DNA of 64,000 nt from Pseudomonadota bacterium (GCA_021847105.1 JAJZUT010000019.1:1-64000), one strand, 5' to 3'; shown: positions 25,569 through 35,127, counted from the first letter of the stretch. Program-made: numbers and translations. Notes: generated from the sequence alone by a model not told the origin.

Positions 25569-27014
25569 CTAGCGCGTCCAGCTACGCGCGCGCACTACGC
25601 TGCGTCCGTACGCTTTCAGACCGGACCATATGCTGATTGCGGCCAACGGCCCCATGATCGCCGCCGTCGTCGCGAGCGAGTCGCGCAATAGCGCATCGCT
25701 CTTAAAGACGTGATCGGTGAGTAACGCAACGAAGGTGGGCCCGAAGCCGAATCCGACGACATTGAAGATGAACAGGAAAAATGCCGTCACCTGCCCACGC
25801 ATTTCGCTCGGCGTGATGATCTGAAGCGCTGCGTTCTGGGGACCGGGCAACAGCATATTGATGAAAAACTGCACGCCGAGCAGCGCCACCGCAAGTTTCC
25901 CCGACGGCATTAGCGGGAACGCGATCGACAGCGGGATGGCGACGACAATCCCGATGAGCGTGACCCGCAGGTCCGCATCAACGTAGCCGCGCCGATTGAG
26001 CCACTCGGACAGGAAGCTGCCGGCCATCAGTCCGAACGGCGCTGTGAGCACCAGCACGATGCCGGTGGCCCATCCCGCCTGAGCCATGGTCCAGCCGTAT
26101 TGCCGATAGAAGAAGGTCGGAACCCAGGCCTGGACGCCGAATGCAAGAATGACATTCATCGCCAGTCCGAGGAACATCGGTCCGTAAGTTGCGCGGTTGT
26201 CCCACATGAAACGCACCACGGTGCGCACCGGCAGCGATTGCAGGGACGGGCCGCGCTGGGACGGCTCGACCGGCGGCGCGGGCGCCGCTTTGGCGCTGAA
26301 CGAGCCATGGGCGCGCCGCACGGGTTCGAGCACGGTTGTGAATAGCATCGCCACCAGTAGTCCTGGTATGCCCACGAGCATGAATGTGATCTGCCATGCG
26401 TGCATGACACCGATTCCGGGCAGGACGATCGGTGGTAGGCTCGAAACGTATTGAACAACCGCCCCGCCGAGCAGCAAGGCACATCCCGTGCCGAGCACGA
26501 ACCCGAAGTTCAGCACCGCGATTGCCCGCGAGAGCTTCTCCGGAGGGAACAGGTCTGCCATCATCGAGAAGGTTGCCGGACCGTTGCAGGCTTCCCCTAC
26601 CCCCACGCCCACCCGCGCGGCGAACAGTTCCCAGAATGTACGCGCGAGGCCGCACACGCCGGTCATCACACTCCAGATTGCGAGACCCGTTCCGATGATG
26701 AGCCGGCGACTGCGCGTATCGACCAGACGTGCGATCGGCAGCCCCACGATGAGATAGAAAATCACGAACGCGAAGCCGATGAGCAGGCTCACCTGCGTAT
26801 CGGAAAGATGCAGGTCGCGCTTTATGGGGGGAATGAGCAGGGTGAGAATGCCGCGGTCGAGGAAGTTGATGGCCAGTGCTAAGCTGAAAATGACGACCGC
26901 ATACCACGCCTGGCGTGGACTGGGCCAGGGAGCGACTGTTGATGACTCGGCCGGATCCCCGGTCCTGGTCGGATCGCGCACATCGATACGGGCCGCATCC
27001 GACTGAGTGTCCAC
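25569..27014 (-). CDS. MFS permease, probably for aromatic acids
   Basis: The 481-residue protein has about 12 hydrophobic segments and the MFS marks NFLDRGILTLLIPPIKRDL and GLPIARLVDTRSRR (loop 2-3), with RVGVGVGEACNGPA in helix 5. It resembles Spinster-type permeases common in sphingomonad and gammaproteobacterial aromatic or steroid clusters. The start is set at GTG 27014, 5 bp after the GST stop codon; TTG 27023 overlaps that stop and is equally possible. It is last in the minus-strand operon with aldehyde dehydrogenase, PQQ dehydrogenase and GST. Likely uptake of an aromatic monomer or dimer, by context only. Confidence 0.8.
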   Translation of the reverse strand: MDTQSDAARIDVRDPTRTGDPAESSTVAPWPSPRQAWYAVVIFSLALAINFLDRGILTLLIPPIKRDLHLSDTQVSLLIGFAFVIFYLIVGLPIARLVDTRSRRLIIGTGLAIWSVMTGVCGLARTFWELFAARVGVGVGEACNGPATFSMMADLFPPEKLSRAIAVLNFGFVLGTGCALLLGGAVVQYVSSLPPIVLPGIGVMHAWQITFMLVGIPGLLVAMLFTTVLEPVRRAHGSFSAKAAPAPPVEPSQRGPSLQSLPVRTVVRFMWDNRATYGPMFLGLAMNVILAFGVQAWVPTFFYRQYGWTMAQAGWATGIVLVLTAPFGLMAGSFLSEWLNRRGYVDADLRVTLIGIVVAIPLSIAFPLMPSGKLAVALLGVQFFINMLLPGPQNAALQIITPSEMRGQVTAFFLFIFNVVGFGFGPTFVALLTDHVFKSDALLRDSLATTAAIMGPLAAISIWSGLKAYGRSVVRARSWTR

Positions 27015-27019
27015 GACGT

Positions 27020-27688
27020 TCAAACCAGAAATTTCCGACCAGCGTCGACGGTTGCCTGAGTGCGATCCCCGAGGTCTACTCGCGGCGGAATCGCCAGCCC
27101 CTTCTTGACTGCGGGACGGCTCTCGATGAGTGCGTGCCAACGACGCAAGTTCTCAAACTCATCTAGACTGACACCCGACCAATCGTGTCCGTTGATCCAC
27201 GGCCAGAGCGCGATGTCCGCGATGGAATACTCACCGGCGACGTAATCATGACTGGACAGCTGCTTATCGAGAACGCCGAACAGTCGCAACACCTCCCGTT
27301 GATAGCGCTCGATCGCATACGGAATTTTCTCGGGCGCGTAGCGGAGGAACACATTGGCCTGCCCCATCATCGGCCCGACCCCTGACATCTGGAACATCAG
27401 CCACTGCATGACGCGCGAGCGCCCTTTTCGGTCTGCCGGCAGGAGCTTGCCGCTCTTTTCTGCCAGATACACGAGAATCGCCCCGGATTCGAACACTACA
27501 AAATCGGCTTCGTCATGATCGATGATCGTGGGAATCCGCCCGTTCGGGTTGAGCGTGGTGTACCACTCCTCCTTCTGCTCGCGCTGCGAGAGCTTGATGT
27601 GCCGCCAGGTATATGACATCCCCATCTCTTCAAGCGCTATGGAAATCTTCCAGCCGTTGGGTGTCTCGGATGTCAGAAGCTCGATCAT
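27020..27688 (-). CDS. Nu-class glutathione S-transferase, candidate glutathione lyase
   Basis: The 222-residue GST has Nu-class (YfcG/YghU-like) features: [13 protein letters not shown], whose Thr-Pro-Asn-Gly binds the glutathione thiol, cis-Pro in [28 protein letters not shown], and [20 protein letters not shown] followed by the R-Y-x-x-E-V-L-R-L helix. In Novosphingobium a Nu-class GST removes glutathione from the thioether left by beta-etherases, replacing LigG. Lying in an operon with an alcohol and an aldehyde dehydrogenase, and 7.4 kb from ligF, it is the best candidate for that step here. AAGGAA precedes ATG 27688 at 8 bp. Confidence 0.82.
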   Translation of the reverse strand: MIELLTSETPNGWKISIALEEMGMSYTWRHIKLSQREQKEEWYTTLNPNGRIPTIIDHDEADFVVFESGAILVYLAEKSGKLLPADRKGRSRVMQWLMFQMSGVGPMMGQANVFLRYAPEKIPYAIERYQREVLRLFGVLDKQLSSHDYVAGEYSIADIALWPWINGHDWSGVSLDEFENLRRWHALIESRPAVKKGLAIPPRVDLGDRTQATVDAGRKFLV

Positions 27689-27711
27689 GACGATTTCCTT
27701 TGCCGCGCCGC

Positions 27712-29922
27712 TCAGTGGCGACGCGCAGGCTGTGGAGGCGATGTAGGCAGTTCGGCTTGGCGCAACGTTTCGTTTGCCCGGTAGATCACATAGTCACGGA
27801 TTGACTCGGCCTGAGCGGCGGTCAGATCAGACGCGAACGAGACCATGCCACCTGAACGGAGGGCACCGCCACGGACAATCCGCTGCCAAAGGGCGGGCAC
27901 ACCGAGCGCCGCCACGTGACGCAGATCTGGCAGCACTCCGCCACTGACGGCACTGTCACCATGGCATGCGCTGCAGAACTGCTGATAGTGTGCCCGACCT
28001 TGGGCGACTGTTCCTGAGTCAGCGGTCAACTTCGGCGGCAGCGGCCAACGGGCAGGACGCGGAGGCGGCACAGGCATCGCAACATGCCCACCCAATTTGA
28101 AAACCAGAAGGTGCGGAACATTCCCCTGATTGATTTGCGTGTCTCGCGCGAGCTTACCAGCCGCGAGCGCGAACGCCCCTCCCCAGCCCGTCTCGACGGC
28201 CACATACTGCTGGCCGTCCACCGCGTACGTGATCGGCGGCGCAACGATGCCGGTATGAGTCGCAACGGTCCATAGGCGTTTGCCGTCGGTTGCGCGGAAC
28301 GCTGCAAATCGTCCCATGCTGTCGCCCTGGAAGACCAGATTGCCGGCCGTCGAGACCACCCCGCCGTTCCAGGGCGTACCGATTTGTGCGGCCCATGCCT
28401 GCCGCTGGGTACGCGGATTCCACGCGACCAGGTACCCGGTCAGATGCTTCTCAATGGCATGGATGGCAGCAGGATTCTCTGGCAGCGGGATGAAGTGATC
28501 ACCGGTATTCCAGCCGACACTGCGCCTGACGAAATGCTTGGCAGCCGCGTAGGTGAATGCGGCGTCCATCACTGGCAGATAGACCAGTCCGGTGCGTGGG
28601 TCGTAAGACATCGGCTGCCAGTTATGCGCGCCTCCCGGTCCCGGGATCGCCAGCCAGCGGCGCTTGCGGATATCGTAGAAGGCTTGGGGATTCTCCTTCG
28701 GACGACCCGTACGAGGATTGATGCCGAGCGCCCAATTGATGTCGGTGAACGGCTTAGCCGAGATGAATTTTCCGGTCGCTCTGTCCACGATCACGAACAG
28801 ACCGTCTTTTGGAGCCTGCATGAGTACGCGACGATCCCTGCCACCGATACGCAGATTGGCGAGAATCATCTGCTGGGTCGCCGAATAATCCCAGACGTCC
28901 CCGGGAACCTCTTGAAAATGCCAGACGTATTGTCCGGTCTCGGGGCGCAACGCCAGAATGGATGTGATGAACAGGTTGGCGCCGCGACCCTGGCTACGTA
29001 CCTCGCCGTTCCAGGGCGAGCCGTTGTCTGTTCCGACGTAGAGCAGATCGAGCCGCGGATCGTAAGACAGACCGTCCCAGACGGTGCCGCCACCCCCGAC
29101 TTTCCAGTATTGTCCGTGCCAGGTCGGACGGGCAATTCGGTTGAGAACGCCGTCTGACGGCTGCCCGTCGCGCACCCCGGGCTTGCCCGGTACGGTATAG
29201 AACCGCCAGTCCTCCTTGCCGGTTCGCGCATCGTAGGCGGTCACGTAGCCTCGATTGGCGAACTCGCCCCCGCCGTTGCCGATGATGACCCGCCCCTTCA
29301 CCACGAGGGGTGCGCCGGTAATGGTGTAATCGTTCCTCCAGCTGGCGGTTCTGACCGACCAGATCATTCGGCCCGTAGCGGCGCTGAGCGCAATCAGTCG
29401 GCCGTCATAGGTGCCCACGAACACCCGACCCCGCCAAACCGCGACCCCACGGTTCGCAGGACCACAGCAGCCGTGCGCGCCGGATTCACGTGGCACGTGT
29501 GGATCGAATGTCCAGAGCACTTTGCCGGTCGTGGCATTCAGGGCGATGACCCGACTCCACGCCGCCGTAACGTACATGACATCGCCCACTACGAGGGGGG
29601 TAGATTCCTGGACGCGATGGTCGCCGCCGATGTCGTAATACCAGGCAAGCCCGAGATTATTTACGTTCTGGGCGTTGATTTGCCGAAGCGGGCTGAAGCG
29701 CTGCTGATTGTAGGTTCGACCATAGGTCAGCCATTCATTGTCATAGCGTTGCGCGTGGACGAGGCAACTGCCATCGACAGCGGAGGCCGACCGACACGCC
29801 GTGGCAGTCTGATGCACTTCTGGGGGCACCTGACTCGCCGCGGCAGCAGCGGTGGCGCTCATCGTCAGGAGCACCATGATTGGCAGCGCGCGCAGGCGTA
29901 CCCCGATTGTACGGTCCATCAT
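27712..29922 (-). CDS. PQQ-dependent quinohemoprotein alcohol dehydrogenase
   Basis: The 736-residue protein has a signal peptide (about 1-28, ending AAAAAS), an eight-bladed beta-propeller with repeated GxxxWxF-type strands, the adjacent disulfide Cys pair in [12 protein letters not shown], and a C-terminal cytochrome c domain with CSACH (about residue 650). It is periplasmic and would pass electrons from an alcohol through PQQ to haem c. The metal site reads WDYSATQQ: Ser, not Asp, two residues after the Asp, which points to a calcium rather than lanthanide enzyme. It lies 17 bp after the aldehyde dehydrogenase. Substrate by context: the side-chain alcohol of a lignin-derived phenylpropanoid. 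No PQQ synthesis genes are in the window. Confidence 0.88.
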   Translation of the reverse strand: MMDRTIGVRLRALPIMVLLTMSATAAAAASQVPPEVHQTATACRSASAVDGSCLVHAQRYDNEWLTYGRTYNQQRFSPLRQINAQNVNNLGLAWYYDIGGDHRVQESTPLVVGDVMYVTAAWSRVIALNATTGKVLWTFDPHVPRESGAHGCCGPANRGVAVWRGRVFVGTYDGRLIALSAATGRMIWSVRTASWRNDYTITGAPLVVKGRVIIGNGGGEFANRGYVTAYDARTGKEDWRFYTVPGKPGVRDGQPSDGVLNRIARPTWHGQYWKVGGGGTVWDGLSYDPRLDLLYVGTDNGSPWNGEVRSQGRGANLFITSILALRPETGQYVWHFQEVPGDVWDYSATQQMILANLRIGGRDRRVLMQAPKDGLFVIVDRATGKFISAKPFTDINWALGINPRTGRPKENPQAFYDIRKRRWLAIPGPGGAHNWQPMSYDPRTGLVYLPVMDAAFTYAAAKHFVRRSVGWNTGDHFIPLPENPAAIHAIEKHLTGYLVAWNPRTQRQAWAAQIGTPWNGGVVSTAGNLVFQGDSMGRFAAFRATDGKRLWTVATHTGIVAPPITYAVDGQQYVAVETGWGGAFALAAGKLARDTQINQGNVPHLLVFKLGGHVAMPVPPPRPARWPLPPKLTADSGTVAQGRAHYQQFCSACHGDSAVSGGVLPDLRHVAALGVPALWQRIVRGGALRSGGMVSFASDLTAAQAESIRDYVIYRANETLRQAELPTSPPQPARRH

Positions 29923-29939
29923 GTCACCCTACCGATGGA

Positions 29940-31457
29940 TCAATAGGCGACGCAGACCGATTTGAGCTCGGTATACAAGTCGAGCACGGCGCGCCCATGT
30001 TCGCGCCCGAATCCTGACTGCTTGAAGCCACCGAAAGGCATCGCTGGATCGATGAAATTGTGGCAGTTGACCCACACGGTGCCCGCCTTGATCTGCGGCA
30101 CGATTCGCTGCACGGTACTGACGTTGCTGGACCAGACGCTCGCAGCAAGCCCATATGGCGTGTCATTCGCCATCGCGGCAACTTCCTCGATGTCATCAAA
30201 CCGCTGCGCGACCAGTACCGGGCCAAAGATCTCCTCGCGGACGACCCTCATATCCGACCGAACGTCCGCGAGAACCGTCGGCGTCACGTAGTAACCGGGC
30301 GCATTCGGCGCCATACCGCCGGTCAGAACGGTCGCGCCGTCGCGAACGCCCGACTCGATGTACTGCAGAACCCGTTCCTGCTGCTCACGTGACACGAGCG
30401 GGCCCATCTCAGTGGCGGGGTCGAGGCCCGGGCCGAGACGGATGGCACGTGCCGCTGCGCTCACACCTTCAACAACTCGATCGAAGGCCTTGCGATGCAC
30501 AAACAAGCGGGTGCCGGCACAGCAGACCTGCCCGGAATTGAAAAAAACCGCATTGGCCGCGCCACCAACGGCCGCATCGAGATCCGCGTCGGGGAAAATG
30601 ATGACGGGGGACTTACCGCCAAGCTCGAGCGAAACTCGCTTGAGCGTATCGGTCGCTGACTTGTTGATCAGCTTACCGACGGTGGTCGAGCCGGTGAATG
30701 CGATCTTGTCGACGCCCGGGTGAGCGACCATGGCGGCGCCCGTGCTCTCGCCCAAGCCGGTCAACACATTGACCACGCCCGGCGGAAAACCCGCTTCTGC
30801 GATCAGATCTGCGAGACGCAGTGCGGTCAGCGGTGTCTGCTCGGCCGGCTTGAATACGCACGTGCAGCCGGTGGCCAGCGCCGGTCCTAGCTTCCAGGCA
30901 GCCATGGCGATGGGAAAGTTCCACGGGACGATCTGCGCAACGACGCCTGCGGGCTCACGGCGGGTATAGGTGTGAAAATTCACTCCGGGCGGGCCTTGGA
31001 TGGAAGTCTCGAAGGTCTCGGCCGTGAGCTTGGTCGCCCATCCGGCCATGTACCGGAAGTAATCCCGCGTGCCGGCGAGATCGACCACGGTCGCCATGAA
31101 CTTCGTCTTGCCGTTATTCAGACTTTCCAGTTCGGCAAGCTCATCGGTGTGCTTTTCAACGAGGTCGGACAGCTTCCAGATAAGTGCCTGCCGCTCGACG
31201 GGCTTCATGTGCCGCCACGGCCCTTTCTCGAGAGCTGCGCGCGCCGCAGCGACTGCGCGATCGACATCTTGAGCGCCGGCATCAGCGACCACAGCGATCT
31301 GCTTGCCGGTGGCCGGATCAAGCACCGGGATCCGGTCCGCGCCGATCGGCTCGACCCAGTCACCCCCGATGAAGAACTGAGGCTTGCGCTTGAGCAGCGC
31401 GGCAACGGCATTCGATGGGGCGGGCTGGGTGGCAATCGGGGCATGGGATGCGTTCAA
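29940..31457 (-). CDS. NAD-dependent aldehyde dehydrogenase
   Basis: The 505-residue ALDH has PWNFPIAMAAWKLGPALATG, FTGSTTVGKL, LELGGKSPVIIF (Glu), NSGQVCCAGTRLFV (catalytic Cys) and EEIFGPVL, and resembles phenylacetaldehyde/betaine-aldehyde type enzymes. The start is TTG 31457, with GGAG eight bases upstream; no ATG gives the expected N-terminus, and the frame upstream lacks family sequence. It is first in the minus-strand operon ALDH, PQQ dehydrogenase, Nu GST, MFS. A role oxidising the aldehyde made by the alcohol dehydrogenase, for example vanilloyl acetaldehyde, is inferred from context. Confidence 0.85.
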   Translation of the reverse strand: MNASHAPIATQPAPSNAVAALLKRKPQFFIGGDWVEPIGADRIPVLDPATGKQIAVVADAGAQDVDRAVAAARAALEKGPWRHMKPVERQALIWKLSDLVEKHTDELAELESLNNGKTKFMATVVDLAGTRDYFRYMAGWATKLTAETFETSIQGPPGVNFHTYTRREPAGVVAQIVPWNFPIAMAAWKLGPALATGCTCVFKPAEQTPLTALRLADLIAEAGFPPGVVNVLTGLGESTGAAMVAHPGVDKIAFTGSTTVGKLINKSATDTLKRVSLELGGKSPVIIFPDADLDAAVGGAANAVFFNSGQVCCAGTRLFVHRKAFDRVVEGVSAAARAIRLGPGLDPATEMGPLVSREQQERVLQYIESGVRDGATVLTGGMAPNAPGYYVTPTVLADVRSDMRVVREEIFGPVLVAQRFDDIEEVAAMANDTPYGLAASVWSSNVSTVQRIVPQIKAGTVWVNCHNFIDPAMPFGGFKQSGFGREHGRAVLDLYTELKSVCVAY

Positions 31458-31722
31458 GCGATACTCTCCAGTCGGGGTCCGCCTGAGGCGGCGGACCGGG
31501 CGGTTTTGGTGGGCTAATGAAGCAATACCTCCGCGCAGATTGACTCGATCCACAGCGTCCGGTGATTCAACCGCAGGGGCACGGCTGTGCGTGTCTCCGC
31601 GGCAGCGCACCGCGACGCCGCGGGATTACGCTGTCATCCCGCAAGTCGTTCCCTCCGTGCCGAGCGCCGCTGCCGAGGTGCGCATAGGGTTCCGGTGATT
31701 CACATCGGTGGAGCGTGGTGCT
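31458..31722. promoter_or_regulatory. Divergent promoter region with a 12-bp direct repeat
   Basis: This 265-bp gap separates the minus-strand ALDH operon from the plus-strand SDR gene. TCCGGTGATTCA occurs at 31558-31569 and again at 31691-31702, a spacing of 133 bp, and could be paired regulator sites. No confident -35/-10 pair is seen. Confidence 0.4.
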
Positions 31723-32625
31723 GTGCAAGACGTGGCAGGTAAGGTTGCTTTCGTGACCGGCGGTGCAAGCGGAATCGGTTTGGGATTGGCGAAAGTGCTG
31801 GTGGCGGCCGGCATGAAAGTGGCCATCGCGGACGTGCGAGCAGATCACCTGCACAAGGCGCTTGATGAATTTGCGCAGCGGGGGGAGCGCGAGTCTGTAC
31901 TGACGCTACGGCTTGACGTTACGGATCGGGCCGCGTTCAAAGCTGCCGCGGCAGCCACGGAACAAGCGTTCGGTAACGTGCACTTGCTGGTCAACAACGC
32001 CGGCGTCAGTGTCCTCGGCCCGGTCAAGCTCGCCGGCTTCAGCGACTGGGACTGGGGGCTCAACGTGATGATCGGGGGTGTCGTCAACGGGATCCAGACT
32101 TTCCTGCCGCACATGCTGGCGCACGGCGAGGGCGGTCACATCGTGAACACCTCGTCGATGGCAGCCGTGGTACCGATCAACAATGCATCGATTTACATCA
32201 CCGCAAAGGCGGCCGTGATCGGCTTATCCGAAGCAATCCGCGGCGAATTGGCCGCCGACGGCATCGGCGTGTCTGCATTCTGCCCCGGACCGGTGCAGAC
32301 CAACATTCGCGAGACGGCGCAGGTCCGTCCGGAGCAGTTCAAGCACGACAGTGGCTATGGCGAGATCGAGCGCGAACTTGCCAAGCGGGAGAACTCCCCG
32401 TTGTGGATGGATCCTCTGGAGTGCGGCGAGCGCATATTGCGGGGAATCCTGCGCAATGATCTGTACATCTTCACCCACCGTGAGTTCCGTGAGGGTGCTG
32501 CTGAGCGCTGCGAGGCCCTGCTGGGGGCCTTTCCGAATGAGCCCGTCAACACAGCGCGTGCCGACGGGATCCGCTTCCTGCTCCGCAATGCGATTTTTGC
32601 CGAGCAGATCGCGAGATCGCGCTGA
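31723..32625 (+). CDS. Short-chain dehydrogenase, LigD/LigO-like C-alpha dehydrogenase
   Basis: The 300-residue classical SDR has GKVAFVTGGASGIGLG, VAIADVR (NAD-type acidic residue), LLVNNAGVS, SSMAAVVP with the catalytic Ser, Y-x-x-x-K in YITAKAAVIG and FCPGPVQTNI, plus the longer C-terminal part typical of LigD/L/N/O enzymes. These oxidise the benzylic hydroxyl of guaiacylglycerol-beta-aryl ethers to the ketone. GTG 31723 is chosen because GGAG lies 9 bases upstream; GTG 31708 is the alternative. It converges on the last GST gene 21 bp away. Which enantiomer it takes cannot be read. Confidence 0.78.
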   Translation: MQDVAGKVAFVTGGASGIGLGLAKVLVAAGMKVAIADVRADHLHKALDEFAQRGERESVLTLRLDVTDRAAFKAAAAATEQAFGNVHLLVNNAGVSVLGPVKLAGFSDWDWGLNVMIGGVVNGIQTFLPHMLAHGEGGHIVNTSSMAAVVPINNASIYITAKAAVIGLSEAIRGELAADGIGVSAFCPGPVQTNIRETAQVRPEQFKHDSGYGEIERELAKRENSPLWMDPLECGERILRGILRNDLYIFTHREFREGAAERCEALLGAFPNEPVNTARADGIRFLLRNAIFAEQIARSR

Positions 32626-32646
32626 GCCGCGCTGCGCGCCCTTCTC

Positions 32647-33429
32647 CTATCCCCAGCGCGAAGGTTCGGCACCGGGCACGAAGGCCTCCTGCGGCCGCCC
32701 GCTGCGCGAGTACCCCAGGGCTCGCTGAACGGCCGAACGCGCATGCATGCGCTCTAGAAAGAGGAGAATGTGCGGCGTCGACCGGGCGTTGACGAGTTCC
32801 GGTACCAGTTCCGGCAGCGTCCAGATGAGCGCAAAGGCATCGATGTCCGCCACCGAATACGTCGGACCGGCCAGCCAGTGCGATGCGACCAGCGCTGCTT
32901 CGATCCGCTGCAGCGCGAATCCGAGGCGGTCCCGGACGGCGGCGAGCGCCCGCTCGTCGTACCCGCCGTCAAGGAGCGCGCGCCAAGCCAGACGCCGCTC
33001 CAGCGGCTCGATCTTCGCAACGGCTGATTCGACATGCGCCGCGCTGCCACGGGCGAACCGCGGCTGCAGATAACGCACGCTGCCGAGCAGGCACACGTCT
33101 GCCCCGATCGCCGCCAGCCGCTGGCCCCAGGCACGAGCGGTGTACCGCTGCACGGGATCCGCAGCGTAGAGTTCCAGTCCCGGGAGGGCTTCCGCGATGT
33201 ACTCGAGCATGAAGTACGACCCGCAGATCTGCACTCCGTCATGCCGCAAAACCGGACCCTCCCGATCGAGATTGAGGGCAATCTCGACGGAATGCGGGAA
33301 TTCGCTCCCGTACTGCTCGAACGCAGTCGGATCGAACCAATGACTGACAAATGGAACCTGCTTCTCCTCGAGCGCAATCAGCGGCTTGAGGAAATAGCCG
33401 TTTGGCTCCCAATGATATAGTTCCAGCAT
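32647..33429 (-). CDS. LigF-superfamily GST with degenerate glutathione site
   Basis: The 260-residue protein starts MLELYHWEPNGYFLKP and aligns by eye with its two GST neighbours. Where LigF and the next gene upstream have Asn-Ser (ANS), this has Tyr-Phe at residues 12-13; where they have Glu-Ser-Thr for the glutathione gamma-glutamyl group, it has Gly-Ser-Tyr; NPxG is changed to NLDREG. The C-terminal helical domain (YSVADIDAFALIWTLPEL) is kept. It is probably not catalytic alone. The start lies 5 bp after the neighbouring GST stop with GGAG upstream, so tight coupling suggests a heterodimer, as in BaeAB. Last gene of the TonB-receptor operon. Confidence 0.75.
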   Translation of the reverse strand: MLELYHWEPNGYFLKPLIALEEKQVPFVSHWFDPTAFEQYGSEFPHSVEIALNLDREGPVLRHDGVQICGSYFMLEYIAEALPGLELYAADPVQRYTARAWGQRLAAIGADVCLLGSVRYLQPRFARGSAAHVESAVAKIEPLERRLAWRALLDGGYDERALAAVRDRLGFALQRIEAALVASHWLAGPTYSVADIDAFALIWTLPELVPELVNARSTPHILLFLERMHARSAVQRALGYSRSGRPQEAFVPGAEPSRWG

Positions 33430-33434
33430 GTGCG

Positions 33435-34190
33435 TCAAGCCCTCTCCAGAATATCGATGCGCGCGGCAAGCCGCGTGCGTCCTTTGGCCCAGGTTTGTCG
33501 CGTGGCCGGACGCTCATAGATGCGCCGCAGCCATTCCATGATGTGGGGCGTCGTCTGATCGTTGCACTTGTCGGGTTGGCTGAGCGGTAATGCGTAGGCG
33601 AGATTAAAACCGTTGATGTCACCGAGCGAATAGCTCTCCCCGACCATCCACGGACTGCCGGCCAGATGCGCCTCGAGCACGCCTATCGCAAATTGAACCC
33701 TGCGACGCGACTCCTCCAGTTCATCCGGAGAGAACTCATTGAACAGCGCCTTGCGCCACGCAACGCGCCGGGACGGCAACGGAATGCGCTCAATAGCGGC
33801 CGCCAGCTCCTTCGGATCCTTCTGTCGGGCCGAGGGACCGACGAACACGCTCCAACCGATCATGCTTAGCGACGGCGCAAAGTATGCATCGAAGAAACGC
33901 ATCCACCAGCGCATCCGCCAGCGATCCGCCGGATCCTTCGGGCGCAATGCGGGGCCGGCGAACGCCTCGTCGATGTATTCCATCATCGGGGTCGATTCCG
34001 TGAAGACTCGGTCCTCATGCACCAGCGCCGGGATCGTTCCGTCCGGATTGACCGCCAGATACTCTGGCCGGTGCTGATCGAAGCCGAGCAGATCCAAGTA
34101 GTGGCTCTCGTATTCAACGCCTTTCTCCGCCAACGCCAGCATCGGCTTGCCGGAATTGGCATTCGGCTCCCAGTGATACAGCTTGAGCAT
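33435..34190 (-). CDS. LigF-superfamily GST, candidate BaeA-like beta-etherase subunit
   Basis: The 251-residue GST starts MLKLYHWEPNANSGKPMLAL, keeping the Asn12-Ser13 pair at the glutathione thiol site, the cis-Pro in NPDGTIPALVHED and the gamma-glutamyl site TESTPMMEYIDE. The C-terminal domain has RWWMRFFDAYFAPSLSMIGW and YSLGDINGFNLAYAL. It belongs with LigF-like beta-etherases, and the next gene encodes a partner-like degenerate GST. ATG 34190 follows GAGGAG; the frame is open further upstream into the SDR gene but without GST sequence. Transcribed 34 bp after the LigD-like SDR. Confidence 0.78.
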   Translation of the reverse strand: MLKLYHWEPNANSGKPMLALAEKGVEYESHYLDLLGFDQHRPEYLAVNPDGTIPALVHEDRVFTESTPMMEYIDEAFAGPALRPKDPADRWRMRWWMRFFDAYFAPSLSMIGWSVFVGPSARQKDPKELAAAIERIPLPSRRVAWRKALFNEFSPDELEESRRRVQFAIGVLEAHLAGSPWMVGESYSLGDINGFNLAYALPLSQPDKCNDQTTPHIMEWLRRIYERPATRQTWAKGRTRLAARIDILERA

Positions 34191-34224
34191 GTTGCGAGCG
34201 CTCCTCGTCTCTGTCGCCTTCTCG

Positions 34225-35109
34225 TCAGTCCCGTGCACCCGGCATGCCCTTACCGAGCTTCTTCCTCCGCTGGTAGTCCACATCGTTCTCATAGCGTCGC
34301 ATTGCCGCAACAACCTCGGCGTAATACCGTTCGATCGTCGGAATGAACTCCGGAAATGGCAAAATCCAAAAGTCGTTGCGCTCGATGGCCTCACGCACAA
34401 TACGGGCCAGATCGACGGGATCGATGCCGTCGGCGATAACAGACTTCAGACGTCGGAACGTCTCCGGATCCGCGCCGTAGTAACCGGTCTGAGCATACCG
34501 CTCAGGACGCGACAGAACGGATTTGTCTATGTTCGTGTTAACCGCCCCCGGACACAGCAATGATACCCCGATATCATGCTTTTCCAGCTCGATGCGCAGG
34601 CATTCGGAGAACCCTCTGACCGCATATTTCGTGGTGCAATAGATCGCCGTATTGGGCAGTGGCACAAAAGCCGACATGGAGGCAGTATTGACGATGTGGC
34701 CACCGGTGCCGCGCTTGATCATGCGCGGCATGAAGGTCTGCACCCCGTTGAGCACTCCCTTGAAATTGACATCCAGCTGCCAGTTCCAGTCATCCGCAGT
34801 TGCCTGCTCGATCGGTCCGAACTGACTGACGCCTGCCGTATTGCATAGCAGCTCGACTGGACCGAACACCCGCTCCGCCTCGTCGGCCGCGCTCTCGTAG
34901 GCCTGGCGATCAGTGGTATCGAGTCGAATTGCATGCGCCGGCAGACCACGCACTTTGAAGTACTGCAGCGCCTCATCCAGATGGTCCTGACGAATATCGG
35001 CGAGCACCACCCGCATGCCCGCCTCGGCGCACAGCACTTGCGCCTGCCCGAAGCCGATCCCGGATCCCCCACCGGTAATGAACGCCACTTTACCGCTTAA
35101 ATTCCGCAT
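34225..35109 (-). CDS. ligD-like: LigD-like C-alpha dehydrogenase (SDR)
   Basis: The 294-residue SDR opens GKVAFITGGGSGIGFGQAQV and has VLADIRQDHLDEAL, LLCNTAGVSQFGPIE, GHIVNTASMSAFV, Y-x-x-x-K in YCTTKYAVRG, LLCPGAVNTNI and a long C-terminus (FWILPFPEF). FGQA, NTAG instead of NNAG and FGPIE are shared with LigD of Sphingobium SYK-6 as I recall it. LigD oxidises the C-alpha alcohol of beta-aryl ethers, the step before ether cleavage. It lies 18 bp after the ligF-like gene, so substrate and product enzymes are coupled. ATG 35109 is clear. Confidence 0.85.
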   Translation of the reverse strand: MRNLSGKVAFITGGGSGIGFGQAQVLCAEAGMRVVLADIRQDHLDEALQYFKVRGLPAHAIRLDTTDRQAYESAADEAERVFGPVELLCNTAGVSQFGPIEQATADDWNWQLDVNFKGVLNGVQTFMPRMIKRGTGGHIVNTASMSAFVPLPNTAIYCTTKYAVRGFSECLRIELEKHDIGVSLLCPGAVNTNIDKSVLSRPERYAQTGYYGADPETFRRLKSVIADGIDPVDLARIVREAIERNDFWILPFPEFIPTIERYYAEVVAAMRRYENDVDYQRRKKLGKGMPGARD

Positions 35110-35127
35110 GTTTGATGAGTCCGTGTG

